Shown: positions 1 through 8,251, numbered from the stretch's first letter. The stretch is 43,138 nt of DNA from an uncultured Paracoccaceae bacterium (GCA_947311485.1 CAMZLM010000016.1:1-43138), one strand, 5' to 3'. Numbers and translations are program-made. Notes: a model not told the origin generated them from the letters alone.

Positions 1-1
1 A

Positions 2-766
2 ATTTCGATCCAGATGAAACAATTGGAGCAGCAAATGGGGGCACCACTGTTTGTCAAAGGACGCCGGCCTGCGCTCTTGACACCTTTGGGGGAGGAATGC
101 GCGGAGAAAGCCTTTGCTATTGTGGCCCAGATTGATGCTCTCCGGTCGCTGGCCGGGGCGGACGATAGGGCAGGGCGGGTGACTTTGGGATTTGTGCCCA
201 CCACATTGCAAACGATTTTACCGGTAGTGCTGGATCGCTTGCGGGTGGATTTTCCGGCCCTGCGGGTGGCCGTACGATCAGGGTTGTCACGCGAATTGTC
301 CAATATGGTGGCAGGACGGGAAGTCGATTTTGCCTATTTGTCCTCGCCGATTGACCCCAATGCGTTGGTCCGGTTGCATGAAGTGGGGGCAGAGCCGCTG
401 GTGTTGGTGACCTCGCAGCACACGCCCAAGGGGGGCGTAATGGAACTGTTGCGGCAAAACCCTTATATCGCCTTTAGCCGCAGCACATGGCTGGGTGCGC
501 AGATCGCGGGGCATCTGGCGCAGATCGGACATATGGGGGAGCCGGAGATCGAACTGGACTCCATTGATGCGATCGAGGGGCTGGTGGCGCGGGGATTTGG
601 TGTGTCGGTTGTGCCGCAACGTTTGTTGGCCCCGCCGCTGGAAACCACGTTGAATTGTTTTCCCCTGTTCCGGCCCGCGCCGGTGCGCCGGATGATGTTG
701 GCAACACCGCGTCATTGTTGCCGGCAAACCCTGCTAAAATGTCTGTCGGGTATCGCTCGGGGATAA
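2..766 (+). CDS. LysR family transcriptional regulator (5' end cut by window)
   Basis: The reading frame is open from the first bases of the window. It begins inside the LysR winged-helix domain: the stretch IQMKQLEQQMGAPLF is the recognition-helix/wing region that normally lies near residues 30-45, so about 30 residues lie outside the window. The remainder (about 200 residues) is a LysR substrate-binding domain, starting at VTLGFVPTTLQTILP and ending with an ordinary C-terminus. It is a DNA-binding regulator with an unknown small-molecule effector. The methionine at base 14 is internal and not a real start. The next gene, icd, lies 99 bases downstream on the same strand behind its own palindrome, so co-regulation is not implied. 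The family call is secure; the target and ligand cannot be inferred. Confidence 0.88.
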   Translation: MSIQMKQLEQQMGAPLFVKGRRPALLTPLGEECAEKAFAIVAQIDALRSLAGADDRAGRVTLGFVPTTLQTILPVVLDRLRVDFPALRVAVRSGLSRELSNMVAGREVDFAYLSSPIDPNALVRLHEVGAEPLVLVTSQHTPKGGVMELLRQNPYIAFSRSTWLGAQIAGHLAQIGHMGEPEIELDSIDAIEGLVARGFGVSVVPQRLLAPPLETTLNCFPLFRPAPVRRMMLATPRHCCRQTLLKCLSGIARG

Positions 767-781
767 AAAGGCGTTGCAAAA

Positions 782-801
782 CGGTATACTTTGGTATACC
801 G
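782..801. promoter_or_regulatory. Perfect 8-bp inverted repeat upstream of icd
   Basis: CGGTATAC and GTATACCG flank a 4-base TTTG centre, 65 bases before the icd start codon. The symmetry, the GTATAC core and the lack of a following T-run suit a dimeric regulator's operator better than a terminator. GntR-type regulators often bind GTATAC-like cores, but no GntR gene is in the window, so the binder is unknown. Confidence 0.4.
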
Positions 802-865
802 ACTTCCCCAACACCCGAAAATGGGCTAGACAGCCCCGAATACGAATCTTGAACAGAGGTACCAC

Positions 866-2080
866 ATGACCAAGATCAAAGTAGAAAATCCGGTCGTCGA
901 GCTGGACGGCGATGAAATGACCCGCATTATCTGGCAGTTCATCAAAGACAAGCTGATCCTGCCCTATCTGGATATTGACCTGAAATACTATGACCTTGGC
1001 ATCGAGGAACGCGATCGTACCGACGACCAGATCACCGTCGATGCGGCGAATGCAATCAAAAAATACGGTGTTGGCGTTAAATGTGCGACCATCACACCGG
1101 ATGAGCAGCGGGTCGAGGAATTTGGCCTGAAGCGCATGTATCGTTCGCCTAACGGCACCATTCGCAACATTCTGGGCGGGGTTATTTTCCGCGAACCGAT
1201 CATCTGTTCCAACGTGCCGCGGCTTGTGCCGGGCTGGACCCAGCCGATTGTTGTGGGGCGTCATGCCTTTGGTGACCAGTACAAGGCCACCGATTTCCGG
1301 TTCCCGGGCAAAGGCAAGCTGACCATTAAATTTGTTGGCGAAGATGGCGAAACTATTGAACATGAACTCTATGACGCGCCATCCTCCGGTGTGGCTATGG
1401 GCATGTATAACCTTGATGAATCGATCAAGGATTTCGCCCGCGCGTCGCTGAATTATGGTTTGAACCGTGGCTGGCCTGTGTATCTGTCCACGAAGAACAC
1501 CATTCTCAAGGCCTATGACGGGCGCTTTAAGGATCTGTTCCAAGAGGTGTTCGACGCCGAGTTCGCCGAACAGTTCGAGGCCAAGGGCATTACCTATGAA
1601 CACCGTCTGATTGATGACATGGTGGCCTGTGCGATGAAATGGAACGGCGGGTTTGTCTGGGCCTGTAAAAACTATGATGGCGATGTGCAGTCCGATACGG
1701 TTGCGCAGGGGTATGGTTCTCTGGGTCTGATGACCAGCCAGCTGATGACGCCGGATGGAAAAATTGTCGAGGCCGAAGCCGCCCACGGCACCGTGACACG
1801 CCATTATCGTCAGCATCAGGCGGGCAAAGAAACTTCGACCAACTCGATCGCGTCAATTTACGCCTGGACCGGTGGCCTGAAGCACCGCGCCAAGCTCGAC
1901 GATAACACCGCATTGATGAATTTTGCCGATACGCTGGAAAAAGTCATTGTCGATACGGTTGAATCCGGCCACATGACCAAAGATCTGGCATTGCTGGTTG
2001 GTCCGGATCAGGGCTGGTTGTCGACCATGGGGTTCCTTGAGAAAATCGACGAAAACCTGAACAAAGCTTTGGCGGGTTAA
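866..2080 (+). CDS. icd: NADP-dependent isocitrate dehydrogenase
   Basis: It oxidatively decarboxylates isocitrate to 2-oxoglutarate with NADP+ in the TCA cycle, as a cytoplasmic homodimer. At 404 residues it matches the eukaryote-like (type II) subfamily used by most alphaproteobacteria. Visible signatures are the substrate loop [18 protein letters not shown] (catalytic-site Ser, Asn and two Arg), [14 protein letters not shown], the metal-binding aspartate region [20 protein letters not shown] with YDGDVQSD, and the NADP-binding segment [14 protein letters not shown]. The start is preceded by AGAGG at a suitable distance. A palindrome lies upstream and a stem-loop just after the stop, so it is probably transcribed alone. 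Confidence 0.98.
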   Translation: MTKIKVENPVVELDGDEMTRIIWQFIKDKLILPYLDIDLKYYDLGIEERDRTDDQITVDAANAIKKYGVGVKCATITPDEQRVEEFGLKRMYRSPNGTIRNILGGVIFREPIICSNVPRLVPGWTQPIVVGRHAFGDQYKATDFRFPGKGKLTIKFVGEDGETIEHELYDAPSSGVAMGMYNLDESIKDFARASLNYGLNRGWPVYLSTKNTILKAYDGRFKDLFQEVFDAEFAEQFEAKGITYEHRLIDDMVACAMKWNGGFVWACKNYDGDVQSDTVAQGYGSLGLMTSQLMTPDGKIVEAEAAHGTVTRHYRQHQAGKETSTNSIASIYAWTGGLKHRAKLDDNTALMNFADTLEKVIVDTVESGHMTKDLALLVGPDQGWLSTMGFLEKIDENLNKALAG

Positions 2081-2094
2081 TCGTCAGAAGAATT

Positions 2095-2126
2095 GACAAG
2101 GGGCGGCCTTGCGTTGCCCCTTTGTC
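2095..2126 (+). terminator. Stem-loop after icd, possible terminator
   Basis: GACAAGGGGC pairs with GCCCCTTTGTC (one bulged base) around an 11-base loop, 14 bases after the icd stop. The downstream T content is modest (GTGTTTGG), so intrinsic termination may be incomplete. Confidence 0.5.
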
Positions 2127-2187
2127 GTGTTTGGCTACTTGACATTCGCTTGCGTGATCGCAAAACCTGCCGAAAAAGGAGTATGAT

Positions 2188-2367
2188 ATGATAAATCTGA
2201 ACCTGATGAACGGCAAGGCAATGTTGGTCGGCGTGAATCACATTCAAGCGGTGATCACGGGGGGATCCGGTGATGGATCGCAAATTATTTTGGGCGGGAC
2301 GCTCACCTATGAAGTGCGTCAAAGCCTACAGGAAATCAAAGACCTTATTGCTGCGCTGGACGCATAA
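2188..2367 (+). CDS. Small hypothetical protein, 59 aa, possibly FlbD-like
   Basis: A 59-codon gene starts at ATG after a strong ribosome-binding site (AAAAAGGAG, about 6 bases upstream) and ends 18 bases before the next gene. The predicted protein reads as a small beta-rich domain: hydrophobic strand, N-G turn, VNHIQAVITG, then QIILGGTLTYEV, and a helix (SLQEIKDLIAAL). This order resembles the FlbD family (LNG ... vN...I ... t.I.l..g..y.V.eS..EI...I), but the similarity is judged by eye and the gene is not in a flagellar setting. There is no signal peptide or cysteine. The strong ribosome-binding site and tight spacing to the DUF4170 gene argue that it is real. Confidence 0.65.
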   Translation: MINLNLMNGKAMLVGVNHIQAVITGGSGDGSQIILGGTLTYEVRQSLQEIKDLIAALDA

Positions 2368-2385
2368 TTCCCGAAAGGAACCCCG

Positions 2386-2631
2386 ATGTCCCACAGATTA
2401 CACCTTGTTTTTGGCGGAGAGCTTGAAAGCCCCGATGGCGTGACCTTTCGCGATGTGGAGGCATTGGATATTGTCGGGATCTATCCGAGCTATGAAAAAG
2501 CCTATAATGCGTGGAAATCCGCCGCGCAGGGAACCGTGGATAATGCACATATGCGGTATTTTATTGCGCATTTGCACCGGCTCATGGATGAAAAGCGCGG
2601 CAAAGCAGAGGCGGCGGCGCTTAGCCAATAA
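2386..2631 (+). CDS. DUF4170 family protein
   Basis: An 81-residue protein with the DUF4170 pattern: an N-terminal LHLVFGGEL, then LDIVGIYPSYEKAYNAWKSAAQGTVDNAHMRYFIAHLHRL. The function is unknown; the family is small, soluble and widespread in Rhodobacterales and other alphaproteobacteria. A ribosome-binding site GAAAGGAA precedes the start. It follows the 59-residue gene by 18 bases and precedes upp by about 70 bases, all on the plus strand, so a short operon is plausible. Confidence 0.85.
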   Translation: MSHRLHLVFGGELESPDGVTFRDVEALDIVGIYPSYEKAYNAWKSAAQGTVDNAHMRYFIAHLHRLMDEKRGKAEAAALSQ

Positions 2632-2702
2632 GGTGAAAGTGCAATTGCGAAATGGCGCGTCAGGGGGTATCACCGGAACAGAACTTTTTCGGGAAAACCA
2701 CC

Positions 2703-3332
2703 ATGAGCCATCTTACTGTTGTTGACCATCCACTGATTCAACATAAACTGACCCTGATGCGGGACAAGAATACGCCGACCTCGGTGTTTCGCCAATTATT
2801 GCGTGAAATCAGTCACTTGTTGGCGTATGAAGTAACCCGCAGTCTGCCGGTTGCCCAGAAAACGATCGAAACGCCGTTGATGGAAATGCAAGCGCCGGAA
2901 CTTGCCGGTCGCAAGCTGGCGCTGGTTTCGATTCTGCGTGCAGGCAACGGTTTGCTGGATGGCATGCTGGATTTGATCCCTGCGGCGCGGGTCGGATTTG
3001 TTGGCCTGTATCGCGACGAAGAAACCCTGCAACCGGTGCAGTATTATTTCAAAGTTCCAGATCACATGGACGAACGGGTGGTGATTGCAGTGGACCCAAT
3101 GCTCGCGACCGGCAATTCATCGGCTGCCGCGATCGATCTACTGAAAAAGGCCGGTGCCAAAGACATCCGTTTCTTGTGCCTGCTGGCCGCACCAGAAGGC
3201 GTTGCCCGCATGAAGGAAGCCCATCCCGATGTGCCGATTGTAACGGCTGCACTGGACGAGCGTTTAAATGAACTGGGCTATATCGAACCCGGTTTGGGGG
3301 ATGCAGGTGATCGTATGTTTGGCACCAAGTAA
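2703..3332 (+). CDS. upp: Uracil phosphoribosyltransferase
   Basis: It converts uracil and PRPP to UMP in pyrimidine salvage, in the cytoplasm. The 209-residue product from the ATG at 2703 has the expected family length and N-terminus ([13 protein letters not shown]). The PRPP-binding motif appears as [18 protein letters not shown], and the C-terminal [16 protein letters not shown] is the family's uracil-recognition end. An in-frame ATG at 2652 would add 17 residues not seen in the family and was not chosen. It faces the lectin gene tail to tail; the strong hairpin between them has its T-run on the minus strand only. Confidence 0.97.
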   Translation: MSHLTVVDHPLIQHKLTLMRDKNTPTSVFRQLLREISHLLAYEVTRSLPVAQKTIETPLMEMQAPELAGRKLALVSILRAGNGLLDGMLDLIPAARVGFVGLYRDEETLQPVQYYFKVPDHMDERVVIAVDPMLATGNSSAAAIDLLKKAGAKDIRFLCLLAAPEGVARMKEAHPDVPIVTAALDERLNELGYIEPGLGDAGDRMFGTK

Positions 3333-3341
3333 CCGAACAAT

Positions 3342-3378
3342 AAAAACGTGTCAGCCACCACGGCGCAAGGCTGACACG
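3342..3378 (-). terminator. Intrinsic terminator of the H-type lectin gene, overlapping its last codons
   Basis: A perfect 10-bp inverted repeat (CGTGTCAGCC / GGCTGACACG, 12-base loop, 3347-3378) is followed on the minus strand by TTTTTATTG. The stem contains the stop codon and last codons of the minus-strand lectin gene. On the plus strand the stem is not followed by T's, so it does not obviously terminate upp. Confidence 0.8.
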
Positions 3379-3743
3379 GGCACCGCAGAACCGATAGCCG
3401 ACCAGCTGGCAGAGGCACGGGCAATTTTTGTGTCATCCCAGGTCACAAAACACAAAACGAACCCGTCACGGGTGACCTCCTCGGCAGAGATATTAAACCG
3501 CAAGTTCTGCGCGCGGGATGAATCAATGCCGGAAATCCCGACGGTAATATGGGGCGGCTTGTGAAACGGGGCCGCAAATTGTACAGGTACCCGAACGGCC
3601 CGATCGCCATCCTCGGACCACATCGGCTCATTCCGGTCCACGTGGTTAAAGATTTCCCCCGTGGCCGTAATAATTTGCATCCCGACCAACGGTGACGTGG
3701 TTTGCTGGTGAAACTGCATTGCAATGTGGCGTGTGCCGTCCAT
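3351..3743 (-). CDS. H-type lectin domain protein
   Basis: The C-terminal two thirds of this 130-residue protein match the H-type lectin domain: VPVQFAAPFHKPPHITVGISGID, NLRFNISAEEVTRDGF and FVTWDDTKIARASASWSAIG. H-type lectins bind N-acetylgalactosamine-type sugars in animals and slime moulds; in bacteria the ligand is generally unknown. There is no signal peptide, so the protein is predicted cytoplasmic or exported by an unrecognised route. The start has a ribosome-binding site (AGGAAA). The gene is monocistronic, with its own terminator overlapping its 3' end. The domain call is good; the role is unknown. Confidence 0.8.
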   Translation of the reverse strand: MDGTRHIAMQFHQQTTSPLVGMQIITATGEIFNHVDRNEPMWSEDGDRAVRVPVQFAAPFHKPPHITVGISGIDSSRAQNLRFNISAEEVTRDGFVLCFVTWDDTKIARASASWSAIGSAVPVSALRRGG

Positions 3744-3923
3744 GAATTTTTCCTGTGCTTACACTTCATCCAAATTCCTAACGGAGGGAAGTTACGAGTG
3801 GATTAAAACCCGTAACATTATTGGATAAAATTGAACGTACAAAGCTCTGTCCGCTTGACAAGCTGAACCTGACTGTCCTTACGCCGTAAAAGGACCATAG
3901 TATTGCTTGAAGGTCAAGCGGGG

Positions 3924-4301
3924 TTAATGGATATTTAAGGATTGCGCAGTGACGATCAACCTATCGGTTGTGATGTGCGTGGAGACCTCTGCTAAACGGC
4001 AACCTTTGGCCGGACCACTTGTGGACGTTCCATCTAGAATGCGGAATTCGGCCTGATGATTGGAGCATATCAACCGTAAACCATCCGTGCTCAAAATAGA
4101 ATCACTGCGCAGGTCCAGCGGTAAAAATTGATGTGGGCAGGCATTCACGAAAACCCGCACGACGTTCAGGTGTTTCAAAACCAGCAGCGGAAATTCACCG
4201 AGCATAATCGATAGAACCCCCTGTTCGGGAATATCGCCTAGCTGACAAATTTCCGTCCCCGACACAGGTGCGCCGGGGAATTCTTGCCATTTCAGGGTCA
4301 T
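3924..4301 (-). CDS. Rieske-type [2Fe-2S] protein coupled to hppD
   Basis: This is a 125-residue single-domain Rieske protein. The two cluster-binding motifs are CPH (in FVNACPHQFLPLD) and CSNH (in RLICSNHQAEF), 21 residues apart, giving the Cys-His/Cys-His ligand set. There is no signal peptide or membrane segment, so it would be a cytoplasmic electron carrier or an accessory domain. Its ATG overlaps the hppD stop (ATGA), implying translational coupling. HPPD itself is an Fe(II)/2-oxoacid-type enzyme that needs no Rieske partner, so the protein may instead serve another step of aromatic catabolism. About 180 bases of non-coding sequence separate it from the lectin gene. Confidence 0.85.
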   Translation of the reverse strand: MTLKWQEFPGAPVSGTEICQLGDIPEQGVLSIMLGEFPLLVLKHLNVVRVFVNACPHQFLPLDLRSDSILSTDGLRLICSNHQAEFRILDGTSTSGPAKGCRLAEVSTHITTDRLIVTAQSLNIH

Positions 4302-5395
4302 TCTACCAGAACGCCGCGATTGATCTGGTCGGCTTCGATGCTCTCAAACAAGGCACGAAAATTGCCTTCGCCAAAACCATCATCGCCTTTACGCTGGATG
4401 AATTCGAAAAAGATCGGACCAATCACGGTTTTGGAAAACACCTGTAGCAAAATTTTGGTTTCCGCTCCGTCTACAACGCCCTCTCCATCAATCAGGATGC
4501 CGTTCTTTTTCATGCGTTCCATTGGCTCGTCGTGGCCGGGTACGCGCGTATGACACATGGTATAATACATGTCCGGCGGGGCGGGCATAAACTCCAACCC
4601 GCGTGCGGCAACCGCATCGGTGCTGTCATAAATATCGTCACACCCGACGGCGATATGCTGAATGCCTTCGCCGTTATATTCCTTCAGGTACTCCTCGATC
4701 TGGCTTTTGTCGTCCGAACTTTCGTTGATCGGAATCCGGATCCGCTGACAAGGCGATGTCAGCGCCCGACTGGTCAGGCCGGTATATTTGCCGGAAATAT
4801 CGAAAAACCGGATTTCCTTGAAATTGAAAATATCCGCATAAAAGCGGTACCATTTATCCATATTGCCACGTTTGACGTTGTGGGTCAGATGGTCGAGGTA
4901 ATAAAAGCCGACTCCTTGGACTGGCCGGGCCACATCCAGCCATTCGTACTCCTGCGCATAAGCAGACCCGTCTGCGCCGTAAGTGTCGACAAAATACAGC
5001 AGGCTGCCACCGATGCCCTTGATCGCCGGCACATTCAGCACCTTGTCATCCGCATCATAGGGTTCCGCCCCTTTGGACAGCGCCATGTCATAGGCCTTTT
5101 GCGCATCCAATACGCGCCATGCCATCGATGGCGCACAGGGGCCGTGCTGCTCGACAAATTGCATGCCAAAGGATCCCGGCTCGGCATTCAGGATATAAGT
5201 CACATCGCCTTGCTGCCACAATTCGATATTCCGGCTCTTGTGCTTGGCCGTGTTGGCAAATCCCATTTTGGTAAACAAATCGCGGAGCTCTTGCGGGTTT
5301 TCATGGGCAAACTCGACAAATTCCATGCCATGGGTGCCGGCGGGGTTTTCAGCGCTAATTTTGGATTTCGGTGCATCGTGGGGAAACGGGCCCAT
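4298..5395 (-). CDS. hppD: 4-hydroxyphenylpyruvate dioxygenase
   Basis: It converts 4-hydroxyphenylpyruvate to homogentisate in tyrosine breakdown, as a soluble Fe(II) enzyme. The 365-residue length and two vicinal-oxygen-chelate halves fit the bacterial family. The three iron ligands are visible: His169 in LDHLTHNV, His246 in GIQHIAV and Glu330 in PIFFEFIQRKGDDGFGEGNF. The start has a clear ribosome-binding site (CAGGAG). It is divergent from an Lrp/AsnC regulator across a 150-base region containing nested palindromes, and its stop overlaps the start of a Rieske gene. Confidence 0.97.
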   Translation of the reverse strand: MGPFPHDAPKSKISAENPAGTHGMEFVEFAHENPQELRDLFTKMGFANTAKHKSRNIELWQQGDVTYILNAEPGSFGMQFVEQHGPCAPSMAWRVLDAQKAYDMALSKGAEPYDADDKVLNVPAIKGIGGSLLYFVDTYGADGSAYAQEYEWLDVARPVQGVGFYYLDHLTHNVKRGNMDKWYRFYADIFNFKEIRFFDISGKYTGLTSRALTSPCQRIRIPINESSDDKSQIEEYLKEYNGEGIQHIAVGCDDIYDSTDAVAARGLEFMPAPPDMYYTMCHTRVPGHDEPMERMKKNGILIDGEGVVDGAETKILLQVFSKTVIGPIFFEFIQRKGDDGFGEGNFRALFESIEADQINRGVLVE

Positions 5396-5433
5396 AGGTG
5401 ACTCCTGTTGGTTGGGTGTTTGTGGGATATTAC

Positions 5434-5458
5434 CGCACGAATAGTGCGCAAGTTGCGC
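5434..5458. promoter_or_regulatory. Nested inverted repeats between hppD and the Lrp/AsnC gene, candidate operator
   Basis: Two overlapping inverted repeats lie in the divergent intergenic region: CGCAC-GAATA-GTGCG (5434-5448) and GCGCAA-G-TTGCGC (5446-5458). They sit about 40-60 bases upstream of the hppD start. Lrp/AsnC proteins commonly bind such partly symmetrical sites next to their own divergent gene, so the neighbouring regulator is the likely binder (inference). Confidence 0.55.
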
Positions 5459-5545
5459 GAATATTGGCTTGATTAATTGAAATTATGCGTAGTTAGTGTA
5501 AATATTGACGATGAATAGCATTTTTTACGCAGGATAAAACACGCC

Positions 5546-6001
5546 ATGCTCGATTCAACGGATCTCCGCTTGCTACAAGCTCTTCAACGAAATGCCCACG
5601 CCACTGCACAGGAACTCGGTGACACCCTGCACCTGTCCCCGTCACAGGCAGGCCGTCGTCGCCAGCGGCTCGAAACTGCCGGCTATATCCGGGGCTATGT
5701 TGCACAGCTCAATCCGGCTCTTTTGGGATTGAACGTACAGGCATTTATCCAGATATCCATGGCCAGCCATTCATCCGACCCGGTTGACAGCTTTCACTCC
5801 CTGATGCAGCGGCAACCCGAGGTCGTCAGTGTCTGGACCATGACTGGCGAAGCAGATTACCTGTTACGGGTGTGGTGTGCGGATCTGGCGGCACTGAACA
5901 CTTTGGTGCATCAAGTATTCCTGCCCCACAGGGCCGTGCAGCGGGTGCAAACCCGCATTGTTATGGACCAAATCAAACATGACGCTCCACTACCTGTGTA
6001 A
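5546..6001 (+). CDS. Lrp/AsnC family regulator, probable local regulator of hppD
   Basis: A 151-residue protein with the family layout: an N-terminal winged helix (LDSTDLRLLQALQRNAHATAQELGDTLHLSPSQAGRRRQRLETAGYI) and a C-terminal RAM ligand-binding domain containing VVSVWTMTGEADYLLRVWCADL. Members sense amino acids or related metabolites and act as octamers. The divergent position next to hppD and the intervening palindromes suggest control of tyrosine or phenylpyruvate breakdown. It is followed by a GC-rich hairpin and faces the next gene tail to tail. Confidence 0.92.
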   Translation: MLDSTDLRLLQALQRNAHATAQELGDTLHLSPSQAGRRRQRLETAGYIRGYVAQLNPALLGLNVQAFIQISMASHSSDPVDSFHSLMQRQPEVVSVWTMTGEADYLLRVWCADLAALNTLVHQVFLPHRAVQRVQTRIVMDQIKHDAPLPV

Positions 6002-6018
6002 CGCCTCTTTGCTTTCAT

Positions 6019-6056
6019 CCCCGCCGGAGGCAATAATCCTCTGCTCTCCGGCGGGG
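6019..6056. terminator. GC-rich stem-loop between convergent genes
   Basis: CCCCGCCGGAG and CTCCGGCGGGG form a perfect 11-bp stem with a 16-base loop, between the Lrp/AsnC gene and the convergent hydrolase gene. Neither strand has a T-run after it, so it is more likely a transcript-stabilising or Rho-assisted boundary than a simple intrinsic terminator. Confidence 0.55.
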
Positions 6057-6076
6057 AAACGCGGCTGGCGCGCGTC

Positions 6077-7399
6077 TTATTCTCCGGCCTTCAATCTCTC
6101 GAACCGTAACCCCTTGGCAGTGCGGTTCTGAAACCCGGCCCAATGGGTATGCTCCGCTTTTGGCGTTCCGTCGTCATTCATCGCCCAAACACCGTCATTC
6201 GCCTCGGGAACCAGATCAAAATACACATCCATTTTGGCATCTTGCAGCAAATATTTCCCCAACCAGGCTGTGACAAAATGCTGGGCAATGTTGTTCATTC
6301 GAACGGTATCCCAAACCGCATCCGAATAATGCTCTGACAGGTTGAAACCCAGATCTTTGTCCACCTTGTTCGCCTCTGCCGGTGCCGGCATCGGGGCCGC
6401 TGAATTGTGGTTGCCATTCTCGAAGGTCAATAACGACCGATCCACATTTCCGGCCAGTTGCCAAATCGCACGGGTGCCTTTTTCATAGCCGGAAACATCG
6501 TCTTGTGACCCCGCCACAAACAGCATTGGAATTTTAATTCCCTTCAGGCTATCCGCGCTCCAGAACCCGTAATTCATCCCCCAAGGTCCAATCGCGACTG
6601 CGGTTTTAATCCGGGGGTCGGGCAGGGCGCTGTGGCTGTCGGACCCGCTCAGGTGCACCCCGAGCGTCCCGTGCGGACCGCCCCAGACATAATCAACTGC
6701 CGCCTGCGTAACACCGCCGCCCGCCGTAATTACCGCGCCATAGGCCCCCATCGAATAGCCCACAATCGCTGTGTTGGACGCATCCGCCAAACCGTTCAAA
6801 AACGACCCGTTGTCTTTGCTCAGCCGATCCAGCTGGTTCAGCACAAATATCTGGTCCAGTGACCGGTTCACCAAGGTCGACCCAAATGCTGCCTTGTCCC
6901 GATAGGTCGAATCCCGATGATCAATCGAGGCCACAACATACCCCTTGGAGGCAATATTTTCTGCCAAATGCGATAGCAAAAACCGGTTGCCGGGATACCC
7001 GTGCGAAATAATCACCAAAGGATATTTCTGTTCCGCGTCCGGCTCTGCGTCGCGCATGGCCTTGCCGATAATATCCACCTCTGTTTTGCCGTCCCGCAGG
7101 AAAACCTTTAGCGTGGTATCCCCGCTGGCCCCCTTGGCTGCGGGATACCAGACCTCGACCGTCAGATCGCGGTCATAGGTAGGCAATACTGCGGGTTTTG
7201 GCACCGCCGGATCGATTTTAAGGATATCTATCTGCCCCGGATTGGTCAGCGTAATCTGGCGTACACCAACCGCATGATCGCCATAGGCGGCCAGCTCCGG
7301 TGCGTCAAACCGCTGTGTATCAATTCGGTTTTCTGCCAGTCCCATTGTTCCCATTCCCAAGCTGGCGGTAAAAACAGCCAAAACAAGTTGTCTCTGCAT
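6077..7399 (-). CDS. Exported alpha/beta hydrolase (PAF-acetylhydrolase/dienelactone hydrolase-like)
   Basis: The 440-residue product starts at ATG 7399, preceded by AGGGGAG; an in-frame ATG 60 bases upstream would spoil the signal peptide and was rejected. Residues 1-22 (MQRQLVLAVFTASLGMGTMG...) form a Sec signal peptide, so it acts in the periplasm or outside. The nucleophile elbow is GYSMG with Ser216; likely acid and base residues are Asp300/301 (in FVAGSQDD) and His331 (in NGNHNS). The oxyanion region is ISHGYPGNR. The overall pattern matches bacterial platelet-activating-factor acetylhydrolase-like lipases and esterases. The substrate is unknown. Confidence 0.85.
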   Translation of the reverse strand: MQRQLVLAVFTASLGMGTMGLAENRIDTQRFDAPELAAYGDHAVGVRQITLTNPGQIDILKIDPAVPKPAVLPTYDRDLTVEVWYPAAKGASGDTTLKVFLRDGKTEVDIIGKAMRDAEPDAEQKYPLVIISHGYPGNRFLLSHLAENIASKGYVVASIDHRDSTYRDKAAFGSTLVNRSLDQIFVLNQLDRLSKDNGSFLNGLADASNTAIVGYSMGAYGAVITAGGGVTQAAVDYVWGGPHGTLGVHLSGSDSHSALPDPRIKTAVAIGPWGMNYGFWSADSLKGIKIPMLFVAGSQDDVSGYEKGTRAIWQLAGNVDRSLLTFENGNHNSAAPMPAPAEANKVDKDLGFNLSEHYSDAVWDTVRMNNIAQHFVTAWLGKYLLQDAKMDVYFDLVPEANDGVWAMNDDGTPKAEHTHWAGFQNRTAKGLRFERLKAGE

Positions 7400-7528
7400 C
7401 GTAGTAATCTCCCCTGAAACGTTGGTGCCGATGGTCCGAATATCTTGCGGCGGGATCAACCGGCAATTGTGCCATGCAAGGGTGGTTATCGTTCTGAGTC
7501 AAGCAATGGGCACAATTACGTTGGGGAA

Positions 7529-8251
7529 TTATTTGTCGGATGTCACCACGCCCAAAATGGGCCCAAGCGGCAAACCCCGTTCGTTACGGTTCAGTTTTGG
7601 TGCATAAATCCGTGAAATAGCCCCATCCAAAAACAGGGCATTCGGGGTGTTCAGATAATCGCGAAACAGGCTGGCAAAGCGGTGAAAATTTACAGGCTGG
7701 TTGGAAATAACCAGAAATGCGCGCGTGCCGTTCGCGTTGACGCCAACACCGTTGCGAATGTAACGTGAACTGGAACCTGCGCGGAATTTCGGATGCAGTT
7801 TACCGTCAACCACCAACATCGGGCCGGACTGGGTGGCATAGCGACACTGCGGGCGGCTTTGGTCAAATGTCAGGGTTTCAATCACCGCAAGCTGCCCGTC
7901 GCCAAAGCAAAACACACCGTTGGGAACCAGCCCGAAGTTACCGGCACTGGCCCCGAGGATCAGGCGGGTTTTCTGTTTGAAGTCTTCAACATACAGCCCC
8001 ACCGGCGCGCGGTCCGGGTGATACATGCCGGCGTTCATGGCAAATGCCAGGCGCTGATCGGCAGGCAGGCTTTGTGCGATATTGTCAAAGCTGCCAAAGA
8101 CCAGCCCCGTCTGATCCGCATGCCACAGGCGCAGGTCATCGCGAGCATTCACTTCGCAAACAACATAGCTGTTGGTCTGATAAGTGATGTCCCGACAAGC
8201 GGCATTCGCGCCGCTTGCCAGTAGGATCAGTAAACCCATTAACCGGATCAT
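7529..8251 (-). CDS. Phosphodiester glycosidase family protein (NAGPA/DUF2233), exported
   Basis: A 240-residue protein with a short Sec signal peptide ([17 protein letters not shown]). The rest has the phosphodiester glycosidase (NAGPA) pattern: [66 protein letters not shown] and [13 protein letters not shown]. The family cleaves GlcNAc from phosphodiester-linked glycans (uncovering enzyme in animals, cell-surface glycan turnover in bacteria). Its ATG overlaps the stop of the racemase-like gene upstream (ATGA), making it the last gene of the ribE-nusB run. The periplasmic substrate is unknown. Confidence 0.85.
   Translation of the reverse strand: MIRLMGLLILLASGANAACRDITYQTNSYVVCEVNARDDLRLWHADQTGLVFGSFDNIAQSLPADQRLAFAMNAGMYHPDRAPVGLYVEDFKQKTRLILGASAGNFGLVPNGVFCFGDGQLAVIETLTFDQSRPQCRYATQSGPMLVVDGKLHPKFRAGSSSRYIRNGVGVNANGTRAFLVISNQPVNFHRFASLFRDYLNTPNALFLDGAISRIYAPKLNRNERGLPLGPILGVVTSDK

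Noticed and set aside
734-1816. A long minus-strand open frame (360 codons) opposite icd
   Set aside because: It lies entirely antisense to a textbook icd gene, has no recognisable domain, and such mirror frames are common opposite GC-rich codons.
3799-3809. A further GGATTAAAAC string resembling part of the MocR repeats, before the Rieske/lectin region
   Set aside because: Only a single half-element is present, with no CTGG partner at 11 or 21 bases; probably chance.
4532-5401. A 289-codon plus-strand frame opposite hppD
   Set aside because: It is antisense to hppD, whose catalytic residues are all present; the antisense translation shows no family.
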